Shown: positions 1 through 6,875, counted from the first letter of the stretch. The stretch is 7,416 nt of DNA from Desulfuromonadaceae bacterium GWC2_58_13 (GCA_001825565.1 MHXM01000086.1:1-7416), one strand, 5' to 3'. Numbers and translations: made by a program. Notes: generated by a model from the letters alone, not told the origin.

Positions 1-1452
1 CGGTTGATGAGCGATGGTTTCCTGGAGCGGCTCGAAGAGGTGACGGTGGCATTGTTCGCCATCGACGAGGCCCATTGTGTCTCCCAGTGGGGTCACGACT
101 TTCGTCCCGAGTACATCCAACTTGGCCAGTTGCGGAGCTACTTCCCCGAGGTGCCGGTGATCGCCCTGACTGCCACCGCCGATCCTCAGACCCTCTCCGA
201 TATCCTTGATCGTCTCGGCCTGCGCCGGGCCGCCGTTCACATCGCAGGCTTCGATCGGCCCAATATCCGTTACTCGGTGGTCGAAAAGCGAAAGCCGGCG
301 ATACAGTTGTTGACCTTTCTGCGGGAACGTCCGGACGAGGCTGGGATCGTTTATGCCCTGTCGCGCAAGCGTGTCGAAGAGGTGGCCGCTCGGTTGCTGA
401 GCGAGGGGATCAAAGCTGCGCCGTATCACGCCGGATTGGCTGATCGCGAGCGGCAACGGGTGCAGGAGGCTTTCCAGCGTGATGAACTGCAGGTGGTGGT
501 GGCTACCGTCGCCTTCGGCATGGGAATCGACAAGCCCAATGTCCGTTTCGTGGTCCATTACGACCTGCCCAAGAACATCGAAAGCTACTATCAGGAGACC
601 GGACGTGCCGGCCGTGACGGGTTGCGGGCCGAAGCCCTGTTGTTGTTCGGTTATGGCGACATCGCCATTTCCCGCGGGTTGATTGAAAAGGGGGGCAACC
701 CCGAGCAGAACCGGATCGAGCTGCACAAGCTCAATGCCATGGCCGGGTTTGCCGAGGCCCAGACCTGCCGGCGACGGGTATTGCTCGGATATTTCGGCGA
801 GCGACTCGAACAGGATTGTGGCAATTGCGACATCTGCCTCAATCCACCGCAGACCTATGATGCCACCGAGGACGCCCGCAAGGCTCTCTCCTGCGTCTAC
901 CGAGTCGGCCAGAGGTTCGGTGTCGGCCACGTCATAGACGTTCTGCGCGGCAGCCGTAGCCAGCGCATTCTCGATCTCGGCCACGACCGACTGTCGACCC
1001 ACGGTATCGGCGCCGATAAAAGCCAGGAAGACTGGGGCGCGTTGATCCGCCAACTGATCCATCTTGGTTATCTGCGACAGGACGTGGCCAGCTTTTCCGT
1101 GCTCAAGCTTACCGAACAGGCTCGTCCCCTGCTGCGCGGCGAACACCCGCTGGTGCTGGCCCGGCCACGGATAAAAGTTCGCGAGCAGAAAAAGCCGGGG
1201 CGTCGTAAGATCGGTGATTTCGATTATGACGAAAACCTGTTCAACGCCCTGCGGGAAGTTCGCAAGCGGCTGGCCGACCTGGCTGGGGTTCCTCCCTTCG
1301 TGGTGTTCGGCGATGCCACCCTGGCCGAGATGGCGGCCAGGCGGCCCGTTGATCTCGATGCGTTGATGCAGGTCAGCGGGGTCGGCAGGCACAAGGCAGC
1401 CCGCTACGGAGTCGATTTCATCGAAGAAATTATCGGTTACCAGTGTCGCTGA
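1..1452 (+). CDS. recQ: ATP-dependent DNA helicase RecQ, 5'-truncated by the window edge
   Basis: Superfamily 2 3'-5' DNA helicase acting in recombination and replication-fork repair in the cytoplasm. The frame is open from base 1, so the real start lies upstream. Motifs 0, I (Walker A) and Ia are missing, which is roughly 120 residues judged against E. coli RecQ (about 610 aa). Visible in order: motif II DEAH at bases 64-75 followed by the RecQ aromatic-rich loop (CVSQWGHDFRPEY); motif III ALTATA; the second RecA lobe with YHAGL, VATVAFGMGIDKPNVR and the motif VI region QETGRAGRDG; a zinc-binding subdomain with four cysteines at codons 766, 817, 826 and 835; an RQC winged-helix region (about 850-1150); and a C-terminal HRDC domain (about 1225-1449, with the helix-hairpin-like SGVGRHKAARYG). 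Stop is TGA at 1450-1452. It has the full RecQ/RQC/HRDC architecture of bacterial RecQ, and I see no frameshift. There is no functional link to the downstream genes. Confidence 0.97.
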   Translation, partial: RLMSDGFLERLEEVTVALFAIDEAHCVSQWGHDFRPEYIQLGQLRSYFPEVPVIALTATADPQTLSDILDRLGLRRAAVHIAGFDRPNIRYSVVEKRKPAIQLLTFLRERPDEAGIVYALSRKRVEEVAARLLSEGIKAAPYHAGLADRERQRVQEAFQRDELQVVVATVAFGMGIDKPNVRFVVHYDLPKNIESYYQETGRAGRDGLRAEALLLFGYGDIAISRGLIEKGGNPEQNRIELHKLNAMAGFAEAQTCRRRVLLGYFGERLEQDCGNCDICLNPPQTYDATEDARKALSCVYRVGQRFGVGHVIDVLRGSRSQRILDLGHDRLSTHGIGADKSQEDWGALIRQLIHLGYLRQDVASFSVLKLTEQARPLLRGEHPLVLARPRIKVREQKKPGRRKIGDFDYDENLFNALREVRKRLADLAGVPPFVVFGDATLAEMAARRPVDLDALMQVSGVGRHKAARYGVDFIEEIIGYQCR

Positions 1453-1486
1453 GCTTCCGACGCGGGCCGCCGGGGAGCGATCCTCC

Positions 1487-1508
1487 AGGGCGAAGCCCTT
1501 GATTTATT
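1487..1508 (+). terminator. Weak intrinsic terminator after recQ
   Basis: A five-base-pair GC-rich hairpin (AGGGC, loop GAA, GCCCT; 1487-1499) sits 34 bases after the recQ stop and is followed by a moderately T-rich tail (TTGATTTATT). A second small hairpin, GGAG/CTCC (1474-1486), lies just upstream. The tail is not a clean T-run, so termination may be partial and some recQ read-through into mglB is possible. The tail overlaps the -35 half of a possible sigma-70 promoter. Confidence 0.4.
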
Positions 1509-1523
1509 GGCACAATAGATGCT
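1508..1523 (+). promoter_or_regulatory. Sigma-54 (-24/-12) type promoter for mglBA
   Basis: TGGCACA-ATAG-ATGCT matches the RpoN consensus TGGCACG-N4-TTGCW at 10 of 12 specified positions. This includes the near-invariant GG (1509-1510) and GC (1521-1522) separated by exactly 10 bases. The predicted transcription start is about 1534, giving a 30-base leader with the mglB Shine-Dalgarno at 1551-1556. A sigma-70-like pair overlaps it: TTGATT (1499-1504), 18 bases, TATAAA (1523-1528). That pair would start within a base or two of the same position, so which sigma factor is used cannot be decided by eye. No obvious upstream activator repeats are seen, although little of the upstream region is non-coding. 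Confidence 0.6.
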
Positions 1524-1550
1524 ATAAAAATTGGGCCAGAAAACCCCAGC

Positions 1551-1556
1551 AAGGAG
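1551..1556 (+). promoter_or_regulatory. Ribosome binding site that fixes the mglB start
   Basis: AAGGAG lies 7 bases before ATG 1564. The reading frame stays open further upstream to a TTG at 1531, but that codon has no Shine-Dalgarno and falls at or before the predicted transcription start. The ATG at 1564 is therefore the start chosen. Confidence 0.85.
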
Positions 1557-1563
1557 CAAACCT

Positions 1564-2058
1564 ATGTTCGGCTCTCAGCCTTCATTCGTCATGTACGACG
1601 AAGAATTCAAAAAAATCAACGTTGTCATCGAGCGACTGTTGCGCGAGTCCAATTCCAAGGTTATCTTCCTGGTGGATAAAAACGGTCAACTGATTTCTTC
1701 TGTCGGCGCCACCGAGCACCTGGATACCACCAGCCTCGCGTCGCTGACTGCCGGCAACATCGCCGCAACCGGTGGTTTAGCCAAGCTGATTGGCGAAAAA
1801 GAGTTCTCCATCCTCTTTCACGAAGGGGAGAAGGACAACCTGCATATTTCCATCATCGCCGGCCGGGTCATTTTGGTCGTTATTTTTGACCAGCGCAGTT
1901 CCCTGGGCCTGGTTCGGCTGCGTGTCAAAAAAGCCAGCGACGAATTAGGGCGAATTTTTGACGATCTGGCGAAAAAAGCTGAGGAGACGGAGAGGGGAAA
2001 CAAAATGAGTCCTTTTGCCGAAATCACCGACGACGATATAGACAATCTCTTCAGGTAA
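1564..2058 (+). CDS. mglB: MglB-like Roadblock/LC7 protein, GTPase-activating partner of MglA
   Basis: A 164-residue cytoplasmic protein made of one Roadblock/LC7 domain (about residues 12-118), starting YDEEFKKINVVIERLL and with the family pattern of a central strand ending in a 'VDKNGQLIS' turn, then a helix with 'LASLTAGNIAATGGLAKLIGE'. M. xanthus MglB is a similar length and has the same design. In that family MglB dimers bind one MglA-GTP, stimulate GTP hydrolysis and mark the lagging pole in motile cells. The C-terminal tail is charged and ends in an acidic stretch (FAEITDDDIDNLFR). MglB C-terminal helices are known to contact MglA, so this tail is a plausible contact. The gene directly precedes mglA with an 11-base gap, the classical mglB-mglA order. 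Family and partner assignment are secure. The process it polarises in this organism (twitching, gliding or something else) is not shown by the sequence. Confidence 0.92.
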   Translation: MFGSQPSFVMYDEEFKKINVVIERLLRESNSKVIFLVDKNGQLISSVGATEHLDTTSLASLTAGNIAATGGLAKLIGEKEFSILFHEGEKDNLHISIIAGRVILVVIFDQRSSLGLVRLRVKKASDELGRIFDDLAKKAEETERGNKMSPFAEITDDDIDNLFR

Positions 2059-2069
2059 TGGGATAAGCC

Positions 2070-2660
2070 ATGTCATTCATCAATTACGCTTCGCGTGAAA
2101 TAAACTGCAAGATCGTCTATTACGGTCCCGGTCTCTGCGGTAAAACGACCAATCTGCAGTATATCTATCAGAAGACCGCTCCCGACGCCAAGGGTAAGAT
2201 GATCTCTCTGGCCACCGAGACCGAGCGGACCCTGTTCTTCGATTTTCTTCCCCTCGCACTTGGCGAAATCCGCGGCTTCAAAACCCGGTTTCACCTCTAC
2301 ACCGTCCCCGGCCAGGTTTTTTACGACGCCTCCCGCAAATTGATTCTTAAGGGGGTCGACGGTGTGGTGTTTGTAGCCGATGCCCAGGAAGAACGCCTTG
2401 ATGCGAACATCGAAAGCCTCGAAAACCTCAAGGACAACCTTGAAGAGCAGGGGTACCAGCTTGAAAACCTTCCCTTCATCATCCAGTACAACAAAATCGA
2501 TCTTCCCAACATCACCCCGGTCGAAGAGCTGAGAAAGCTGATTAATCCCGATAACGTACCCGATTTTACCGCCTGCGCAGTGACTGGTGAGGGAGTTTTC
2601 GAGACGCTCAAGGCCGTCGCCAAGCAGATCCTGGTCGATCTTAAAAAAGGGGCACGATAA
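2070..2660 (+). CDS. mglA: MglA small Ras-like GTPase, cell-polarity switch
   Basis: A 196-residue GTPase, essentially the same length as M. xanthus MglA (195). Motifs seen: P-loop GPGLCGKTT at residues 19-27; switch I region with LATETERTLFFDF (47-59) including R53, the residue reported as an intrinsic arginine finger in M. xanthus MglA; PM3 written TVPGQ (78-82) with threonine 78 in place of the usual Ras-family aspartate, the hallmark of the MglA subfamily; Q82 as catalytic glutamine; and the guanine-specificity motif NKID at 141-144. MglA-GTP collects at the leading pole and recruits motility machinery (type IV pili or gliding complexes), while MglB turns it off. The start ATG 2070 gives the canonical N-terminus SFINYASREINCKIVYYG. 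Its Shine-Dalgarno is weak (GGGATA), so translational coupling to mglB across the 11-base gap is likely. No clear terminator follows, only an imperfect GTGTC/GACAC stem at 2671-2692. Confidence 0.96.
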   Translation: MSFINYASREINCKIVYYGPGLCGKTTNLQYIYQKTAPDAKGKMISLATETERTLFFDFLPLALGEIRGFKTRFHLYTVPGQVFYDASRKLILKGVDGVVFVADAQEERLDANIESLENLKDNLEEQGYQLENLPFIIQYNKIDLPNITPVEELRKLINPDNVPDFTACAVTGEGVFETLKAVAKQILVDLKKGAR

Positions 2661-2685
2661 AAACCTTGGGGTGTCGAAAATATTC

Positions 2686-2714
2686 TTGACACACCTGGGA
2701 CAATCTCGTATATT
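2686..2714 (+). promoter_or_regulatory. Sigma-70 promoter of the tRNA-Asn gene
   Basis: A perfect -35 TTGACA (2686-2691), a 17-base spacer and TATATT (2709-2714) are spaced ideally. Transcription would start near 2721, about 12 bases before the mature tRNA 5' end. The stretch after the -10 (CCGTCC) is GC-rich, as in stable-RNA promoters subject to stringent control. The -35 box lies in the right arm of an imperfect inverted repeat, GTGTC (2671-2675) / GACAC (2688-2692). Confidence 0.88.
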
Positions 2715-2732
2715 CCGTCCCTGTCACAACAT

Positions 2733-2808
<76 letters not shown>

Positions 2809-2820
2809 AAAAAAATTAAG

Positions 2821-2850
2821 GGCTCACAGCATTAGCTGTGGGCCTTTTTT
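2821..2850 (+). terminator. Intrinsic terminator of the tRNA-Asn transcript
   Basis: A ten-base-pair stem GGCTCACAGC (2821-2830) / GCTGTGGGCC (2835-2844), with one T-G wobble and the loop ATTA, is followed by six Ts (2845-2850). It begins 13 bases after the tRNA CCA. A textbook rho-independent terminator. Confidence 0.93.
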
Positions 2851-3136
2851 CATATCCGCTTTTTCTGATGTTTCCTTTGAATTACCTCAATTTTCTTCCT
2901 CCGTTTGTCATCTTCAGTAAATTTCGGCCCGCATAAGCCCGATTAAAATATTCATACGTATCACAGCTGAAGCCCTTTGCAGATTTGCCCAATTATTTCC
3001 CAGGCAAAACTGAACCGAAAAATCTTCAGCCGCATGGGACCGTTGAATTCAAACAGGTTCATCTCGGAAATTTTGACTTGTTAAAATAATTAGATTACGC
3101 TCATTGCTTCCATGAGTTCCAAGGTAACATAATTAA

Positions 3137-3160
3137 AGGAGGGTTCTGCAGAACGATCCT
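3137..3160. repeat. Palindrome, candidate operator or RNA hairpin
   Basis: The perfect 12-base palindrome GTTCTGCAGAAC (3143-3154) is flanked symmetrically, after two unmatched bases on each side, by AGGA (3137-3140) and TCCT (3157-3160), so 20 of 24 positions are symmetric. It lies about 115 bases before the kinase start. As DNA it could be a site for a dimeric repressor or activator. As RNA it would fold and bury the AAAGGAGGG at 3135-3143. I do not recognise it as a known operator family. It is not the GAAC-N4-GTTC form of Gram-positive LexA boxes. Confidence 0.5.
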
Positions 3161-3219
3161 AGCCTGACCATCTTGTCCGCAAATGGGGAACGGCTGTCTT
3201 GGGTAGGGGGGGTAGAATT

Positions 3220-3267
3220 ATGAATATGCGCAAAATTATATGTATTTATCTGACCCGTAAGCTATAG
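3220..3267 (+). CDS. Possible 15-codon leader peptide upstream of the histidine kinase
   Basis: ATG at 3220 opens a short frame (MNMRKIICIYLTRKL) that ends with TAG at 3265-3267, only 7 bases before the kinase ATG. Seven Gs at 3206-3212, followed by TAG, sit about 7 bases before the ATG and could act as a purine-rich ribosome site. The kinase itself has no clear Shine-Dalgarno, so translation of this frame could deliver ribosomes to it. At this length chance is a serious alternative. The peptide resembles nothing I know, and its mainly basic and hydrophobic composition gives no clue. Low confidence. Confidence 0.2.
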   Translation: MNMRKIICIYLTRKL

Positions 3268-3274
3268 ATATCTT

Positions 3275-5287
3275 ATGAAAACAATAAATTTTTTCAAGCC
3301 AGGATATATGTTGGTCATCGGGCTTATTATTGCCTTATTAATGATCTCCTCTGCCTATTTTGAATTGCGGCAAAGTCGTATTGATTTGATACAAATGCAC
3401 GAATATGAAGGTTTGGCACTGCTTGAAATAATTAAACAAAGTGCGGCGAATTCCATTTTGTCCCAATCGGAAATAAAAAATCAAATCGCCGAGAGACTTT
3501 TTAATAACGCACGATTGTTGCGTGAAATTGAAAAGTATCAACCACTGACCGATGCTTTATTGGAAGATGTTGCAGACAAAAACGATTTATACCGGATCAA
3601 CGTTTTTGACGCGGAAGGGATCAAGGTTGCATCCAGCGTTCGCGATTTTCATGATGGCGTGAGTAAATACCGGCCCAAGGTCTTTTTTCAACCCATCCTC
3701 GATGGCGAAGCGGAAGAAATAAATATTGGGATGAAGGAAGCCCGTCAAATTGAAGGTCAACGATATGCCGTGGCGGTAAAACGGTACAAAGGCGGGGTTA
3801 TTGTGATCAATGTCGACGCGGCGGACATGCTGGCGTTTGGCACCCGGATCGGGCTCGACAAGCTGCTCGAAGACATCGGCAACCAGCAGGAGCTGGTTTA
3901 TGTCGTGCTTCAGGACGCGGAAGGAATCCTGGCCGCCACGCCCGCGATTAAGGAAATGACGTCGATTGCGGCCGATGATTTTTTGCGGGGAGATTCAGTC
4001 CGCACCCGAACCGCCCGTTTCAATGATCAGGAAATACTGGAACTTGTTACTCCCTTTGCGGTGAACGACGGATTCAAGGGGAGATTACGCATCGGTCTGC
4101 ACCTGAATGAAGTTCGATCATTGGAAAAGAGCATGGTTCAACGGACCATGGTTACTTCGATCGGGGTCATTTTCATCGGATTTATTTTGATCAGCATCGT
4201 TATCATCAGCCAAAACTATCGTTTCCTGAAACAGGAACACGCGCGAATCCAAACCTACACCGGCAATATTCTGCATTCCATGAGTGACGCCGTCATCGGG
4301 GTCGATGGTCAGTGCTCGATCAGGTTTGCCAACACCGCCGCTCGCCGCATCTTTCACATGGATCAAAACCAGCTGACCGACCGGCGGATCGCCGATTTTA
4401 TTGTCGACAGCCAGTCCATCATGGAGGTATTGGAAAAGAAGCAACAACTGGATAATGTTGAGCAGAGCCTGCATATTAAATGGCTGAACCGTCCGATTTC
4501 CGTCGCTGTCAGCATCTCTTATGTTTTTGATGAAACCGGCGAAATGGACACCGGTGTAATTTTATTGCGTGACCAGACCAGGCGAAAGCAGCTGGAGGAA
4601 CAGGTCCACCGCAAGGAAAAGTTAACCGCCATGGGCCAGTTGGCCTCGGGAGTTGCCCATGAGATTCTCAATCCGCTCAATGCCATCAGCATGATCGTGC
4701 AACGCTTTCAAAAAGAGTTTGAGCCGACAACGGACAAGGATGAGTACGCTGGGCTGACCCGAACCGTGCGCTCTGAAATCGAACGCATCGGTTTGATAGT
4801 CCGCCAGTTTTTAGAGCTTGCCCGTCCTCCGGCGTTGATCATGACGCCGGTTTCAGTTGATGAACTGATTAAGCAAAGCGTCGAGGTGGTTTCAGCGCAG
4901 GCGGGCGCGAAACACATCCGCCTGGTGACCGGTGGTGATGTGAAAACCATTATTAACGTTGACAAAAATCAGTTTCATCAGGCGTTGTTGAATCTTTTGC
5001 AGAATGGCATGGATGCCATTGCGGAGGGTGGCTCGATTTCGATAAATGCCAAAAATACCGATAAACACCTTTGTATTGATGTTACCGACGATGGCGCGGG
5101 TATTTTGCCGGAGCATCAAAAAAGAGTATTTGATCTCTATTTCACCACCAAACCGACCGGCACGGGCTTGGGTCTGGCGCTGGTCCATCGTATCATAACC
5201 GAGCACGGCGGCGAGGTTTCGGTGCACAGTAAACCGGGACAAGGGACAACGTTTACCCTCTCCCTGCCGGCGGAAAGTGTTGGATGA
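3275..5287 (+). CDS. Membrane sensor histidine kinase, periplasmic sensor-PAS-HisKA-HATPase
   Basis: A 670-residue two-component sensor kinase of the NtrB-like class that pairs with sigma-54 activators. Domains: TM1 about residues 11-29; a periplasmic sensor of about 260 residues; TM2 about 292-313; a cytoplasmic PAS domain about 325-440 (ILHSMSDAVIGVDG... to RDQTRRKQLEEQ); HisKA with phospho-acceptor H462 in GVAHEILNPLNA; and HATPase_c with N-box N573/N577, G1 box DDGAGI (605-610), F-box YFTTKPTG and G2 box GTGLGLAL (629-636). All catalytic elements are intact. The sensor has two similar strand-turn-strand elements, RINVFDAEGIKVASS and VYVVLQDAEGILAATP, suggesting a tandem PAS-like (double Cache) ligand domain. 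The ligand is unknown. ATG 3275 lacks a good ribosome site; an in-frame ATG at 3308, closely preceded by AGGA, is an alternative and would start at TM1. The first roughly 300 bases are AT-richer than the kinase core, which may reflect a divergent sensor module. The stop lies 16 bases before the regulator start. Confidence 0.95.
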   Translation: MKTINFFKPGYMLVIGLIIALLMISSAYFELRQSRIDLIQMHEYEGLALLEIIKQSAANSILSQSEIKNQIAERLFNNARLLREIEKYQPLTDALLEDVADKNDLYRINVFDAEGIKVASSVRDFHDGVSKYRPKVFFQPILDGEAEEINIGMKEARQIEGQRYAVAVKRYKGGVIVINVDAADMLAFGTRIGLDKLLEDIGNQQELVYVVLQDAEGILAATPAIKEMTSIAADDFLRGDSVRTRTARFNDQEILELVTPFAVNDGFKGRLRIGLHLNEVRSLEKSMVQRTMVTSIGVIFIGFILISIVIISQNYRFLKQEHARIQTYTGNILHSMSDAVIGVDGQCSIRFANTAARRIFHMDQNQLTDRRIADFIVDSQSIMEVLEKKQQLDNVEQSLHIKWLNRPISVAVSISYVFDETGEMDTGVILLRDQTRRKQLEEQVHRKEKLTAMGQLASGVAHEILNPLNAISMIVQRFQKEFEPTTDKDEYAGLTRTVRSEIERIGLIVRQFLELARPPALIMTPVSVDELIKQSVEVVSAQAGAKHIRLVTGGDVKTIINVDKNQFHQALLNLLQNGMDAIAEGGSISINAKNTDKHLCIDVTDDGAGILPEHQKRVFDLYFTTKPTGTGLGLALVHRIITEHGGEVSVHSKPGQGTTFTLSLPAESVG

Positions 5288-5303
5288 TACCCAGGTTGAG
5301 GAT

Positions 5304-6662
5304 ATGAATATTCTGATCATCGATGATGAAAAGCCCCAACGGGATTCTTTGGCGGGTTTCTTGAAAAAAAGAGGGCATGCAACGGCTTCCGCTGCCTCGG
5401 GATCGGCCGGCATCGCTCATGTCGAAAAGCATCAGGTCGATGTGGTATTGACGGATTTTCGGATGCCGGACCAAAGCGGATTGGACGTTTTAACGGCAAT
5501 CAAGGCCCTTAACCCCACAATCGAGGTGGTATTGATGACGGCCTATGGCGCAGTCGATATTGCCGTTGACGCCATGAAAGCCAGCGCCTTTGACTATTTG
5601 ATCAAGCCGATTGATCTGGATGAGCTGGAACTGGTTCTGGGAAAGATCCAGGAGCGCCATTATTTAATTTCCGAAAATATGCTACTGCGCGACCAGCTTG
5701 CCGAACGTTGCAAGCTCCCCAATCTGATTTACCAGAGCCGGGCGATGGGTGAAGTTGCCAGCACCGTGGCGCGGATTGCTCCCACCCGGGCAACCGTATT
5801 GCTCTGTGGCGAGAGCGGCACCGGCAAGGAAGTTCTGGCCAAAGCGATTCATTACGCCAGCCCCCGCAAGGATCGACCGATGGTGACGGTCAATTGTGCC
5901 GCTCTTTCCAGCACCCTGCTCGAAAGCGAACTCTTCGGGCATGAAAAGGGGAGTTTCACCGGCGCCGAACGTCAGCGTATCGCCAGGTTTGAGCAGGCGC
6001 ACCAGGGCACCCTGTTTTTGGATGAAGTTGGCGACATTCCTCTGGCGACACAGACTAAATTATTGCGCATGCTCCAGGAACGAACCATCGAGCGGGTCGG
6101 CGGTAGCGAGCCCATTGAGATTGATGTTCGCTTGATCGCGGCCACGAATCGTCCGCTGGAACAGATGATCAAGGATGGGGCCTTTCGAGAGGACTTTTTC
6201 TTCCGGCTGAATGTCGTCAGTATCACCATCCCACCCCTCCGAGACCGGCGCGAGGATATCCCGCTCTTGATGGATCATTTTTTAAATCGGTTCAGCGAAG
6301 AAAATATTCGCGGCAAGATGGAATTTTCCAAAGAAGCCCAGGATCTCTTGATGAAATACAACTATCCGGGCAATATCCGGGAACTTGAAAATGTCGTCGA
6401 ACAATCGGTCGTTTTAGCCCGGGGCACGATGATCACCACCGCCGATCTGCCCTCGGCGGTTCGACAATTGCCCGCGGAGGGCAAGCCTGAATGGCCGACG
6501 TTCAGTGGCTCGTTTGTCAACCAGGTGGCGGCCTTCGAGCAGGACCTGATCCAGAAGGCTTTGGATAAAACCAACGGCGTGCAACGGCGCGCTGCCGTCT
6601 TGCTCGGCATGACCGAGCGGCATCTGCGGTATAAATTGCAGAAATATGGAATGAAAAACTGA
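5304..6662 (+). CDS. NtrC-family sigma-54-dependent response regulator
   Basis: A 452-residue bacterial enhancer-binding protein. Receiver domain (1-115): acidic pocket D7/D8, phospho-acceptor D51 in TDFRMP, T79 and K101 (KP). AAA+ domain (about 140-385): Walker A GESGTGKE at 169-176, the sigma-54 contact loop GSFTGA at 216-221 (a serine variant of GAFTGA), Walker B TLFLDE at 236-241, the downstream REDFFFRLNV region (295-304), and sensor II YPGNIRELEN at 354-363. A Fis-type helix-turn-helix closes the protein (about 411-448, RRAAVLLGMTERHLRYKLQKYG). It should be phosphorylated by the kinase encoded just upstream and then drive sigma-54 open-complex formation. The ATG at 5304 is preferred because receivers of this family begin NILIIDDE right after the start. 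A GTG at 5277, overlapping the kinase end, would add nine residues. The GAGG at 5298-5301 is very close to the ATG, so coupling to kinase translation is likely. The likely target promoter is the sigma-54 site at 6860. Confidence 0.96.
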   Translation: MNILIIDDEKPQRDSLAGFLKKRGHATASAASGSAGIAHVEKHQVDVVLTDFRMPDQSGLDVLTAIKALNPTIEVVLMTAYGAVDIAVDAMKASAFDYLIKPIDLDELELVLGKIQERHYLISENMLLRDQLAERCKLPNLIYQSRAMGEVASTVARIAPTRATVLLCGESGTGKEVLAKAIHYASPRKDRPMVTVNCAALSSTLLESELFGHEKGSFTGAERQRIARFEQAHQGTLFLDEVGDIPLATQTKLLRMLQERTIERVGGSEPIEIDVRLIAATNRPLEQMIKDGAFREDFFFRLNVVSITIPPLRDRREDIPLLMDHFLNRFSEENIRGKMEFSKEAQDLLMKYNYPGNIRELENVVEQSVVLARGTMITTADLPSAVRQLPAEGKPEWPTFSGSFVNQVAAFEQDLIQKALDKTNGVQRRAAVLLGMTERHLRYKLQKYGMKN

Positions 6663-6712
6663 AGCGATTCACCTCTGGTCATATCCTTTGAGTGCTTGTG
6701 GGCGAGAGGTAC

Positions 6713-6751
6713 TTGCGCCCGTTTCGTCGCACCTGTTGCGCCCATTTCGTC
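6713..6751 (+). repeat. Two-copy direct repeat, candidate activator-binding (UAS) sites
   Basis: TTGCGCCCGTTTCGTC (6713-6728) and TTGCGCCCATTTCGTC (6736-6751) are identical at 15 of 16 positions with a 23-base period, about two helical turns. A weaker third core, CGCCCCAT (6761-6768), continues nearly the same phase (22 bases), and an inverted core GGGCG (6700-6704) lies just before. The copies sit about 173 to 135 bases upstream of the start predicted from the sigma-54 element, the usual distance for enhancer-binding protein sites. That they bind the adjacent regulator is inference. Confidence 0.6.
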
Positions 6752-6859
6752 CTTTCAGAACGCCCCATCCCCTTGGGTTTTGGTCTCACAACGACCGATG
6801 CCGTCGTAAGGTATTAATATTCCAACGGTCCGTTCCCTTTCGATCCGTGAGCTGATTTT

Positions 6860-6875
6860 TGGCGCACCTTCTGCA
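6860..6875 (+). promoter_or_regulatory. Sigma-54 (-24/-12) type promoter for the secreted-protein gene
   Basis: TGGCGCA-CCTT-CTGCA matches TGGCACG-N4-TTGCW at 9 of 12 specified positions, with GG (6861-6862) and GC (6873-6874) exactly 10 bases apart. The predicted start is near 6886, leaving a leader of about 124 bases. The match is weaker than the one before mglB, but its position is highly suggestive: just after an NtrC-type regulator gene and downstream of a repeat pair at enhancer distance. I see no competing sigma-70 promoter in the gap. Confidence 0.6.

Larger units (their letters stand above)
2851..3274 (+). other. AT-rich intergenic region before the kinase operon
   Basis: There are 424 bases without a recognisable gene on either strand and with many stops in every frame. 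Its AT content is visibly higher than that of the flanking recQ and mglBA genes. Items seen: a distant inverted repeat GCTGAAG (2966-2972) / CTTCAGC (3024-3030); a lone TTGACT (3073-3078) with only a poor -10 (TACGCT, 3096-3101) at correct spacing, so a weak promoter candidate; a strong palindrome joined to a Shine-Dalgarno-like AAAGGAGGG (3135-3160); and a tiny reading frame at 3220-3267. I searched for a GG-N10-GC sigma-54 signature upstream of the kinase and found none. The promoter of the kinase operon must lie here but is not clear. Confidence 0.6.

Noticed and set aside
5277..5303. GTG 5277 as the response regulator start
   Set aside because: It would add nine residues before the normal receiver N-terminus, with no better ribosome site. 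ATG 5304 gives the standard NILIIDDE opening.
4118..5499. Several long minus-strand open frames (85-173 codons) opposite the kinase and regulator
   Set aside because: They overlap genes with complete catalytic motifs on the plus strand and show no ribosome sites or domain patterns. They are explained by codon bias of the opposite strand.
6662..6860. Intrinsic terminator after the regulator gene
   Set aside because: Inverted repeats exist (ACCTCT/AGAGGT, ACGAC/GTCGT, AACGG/CCGTT), but none is followed by a T-run or has a compact GC-rich stem, so none is called as a terminator.
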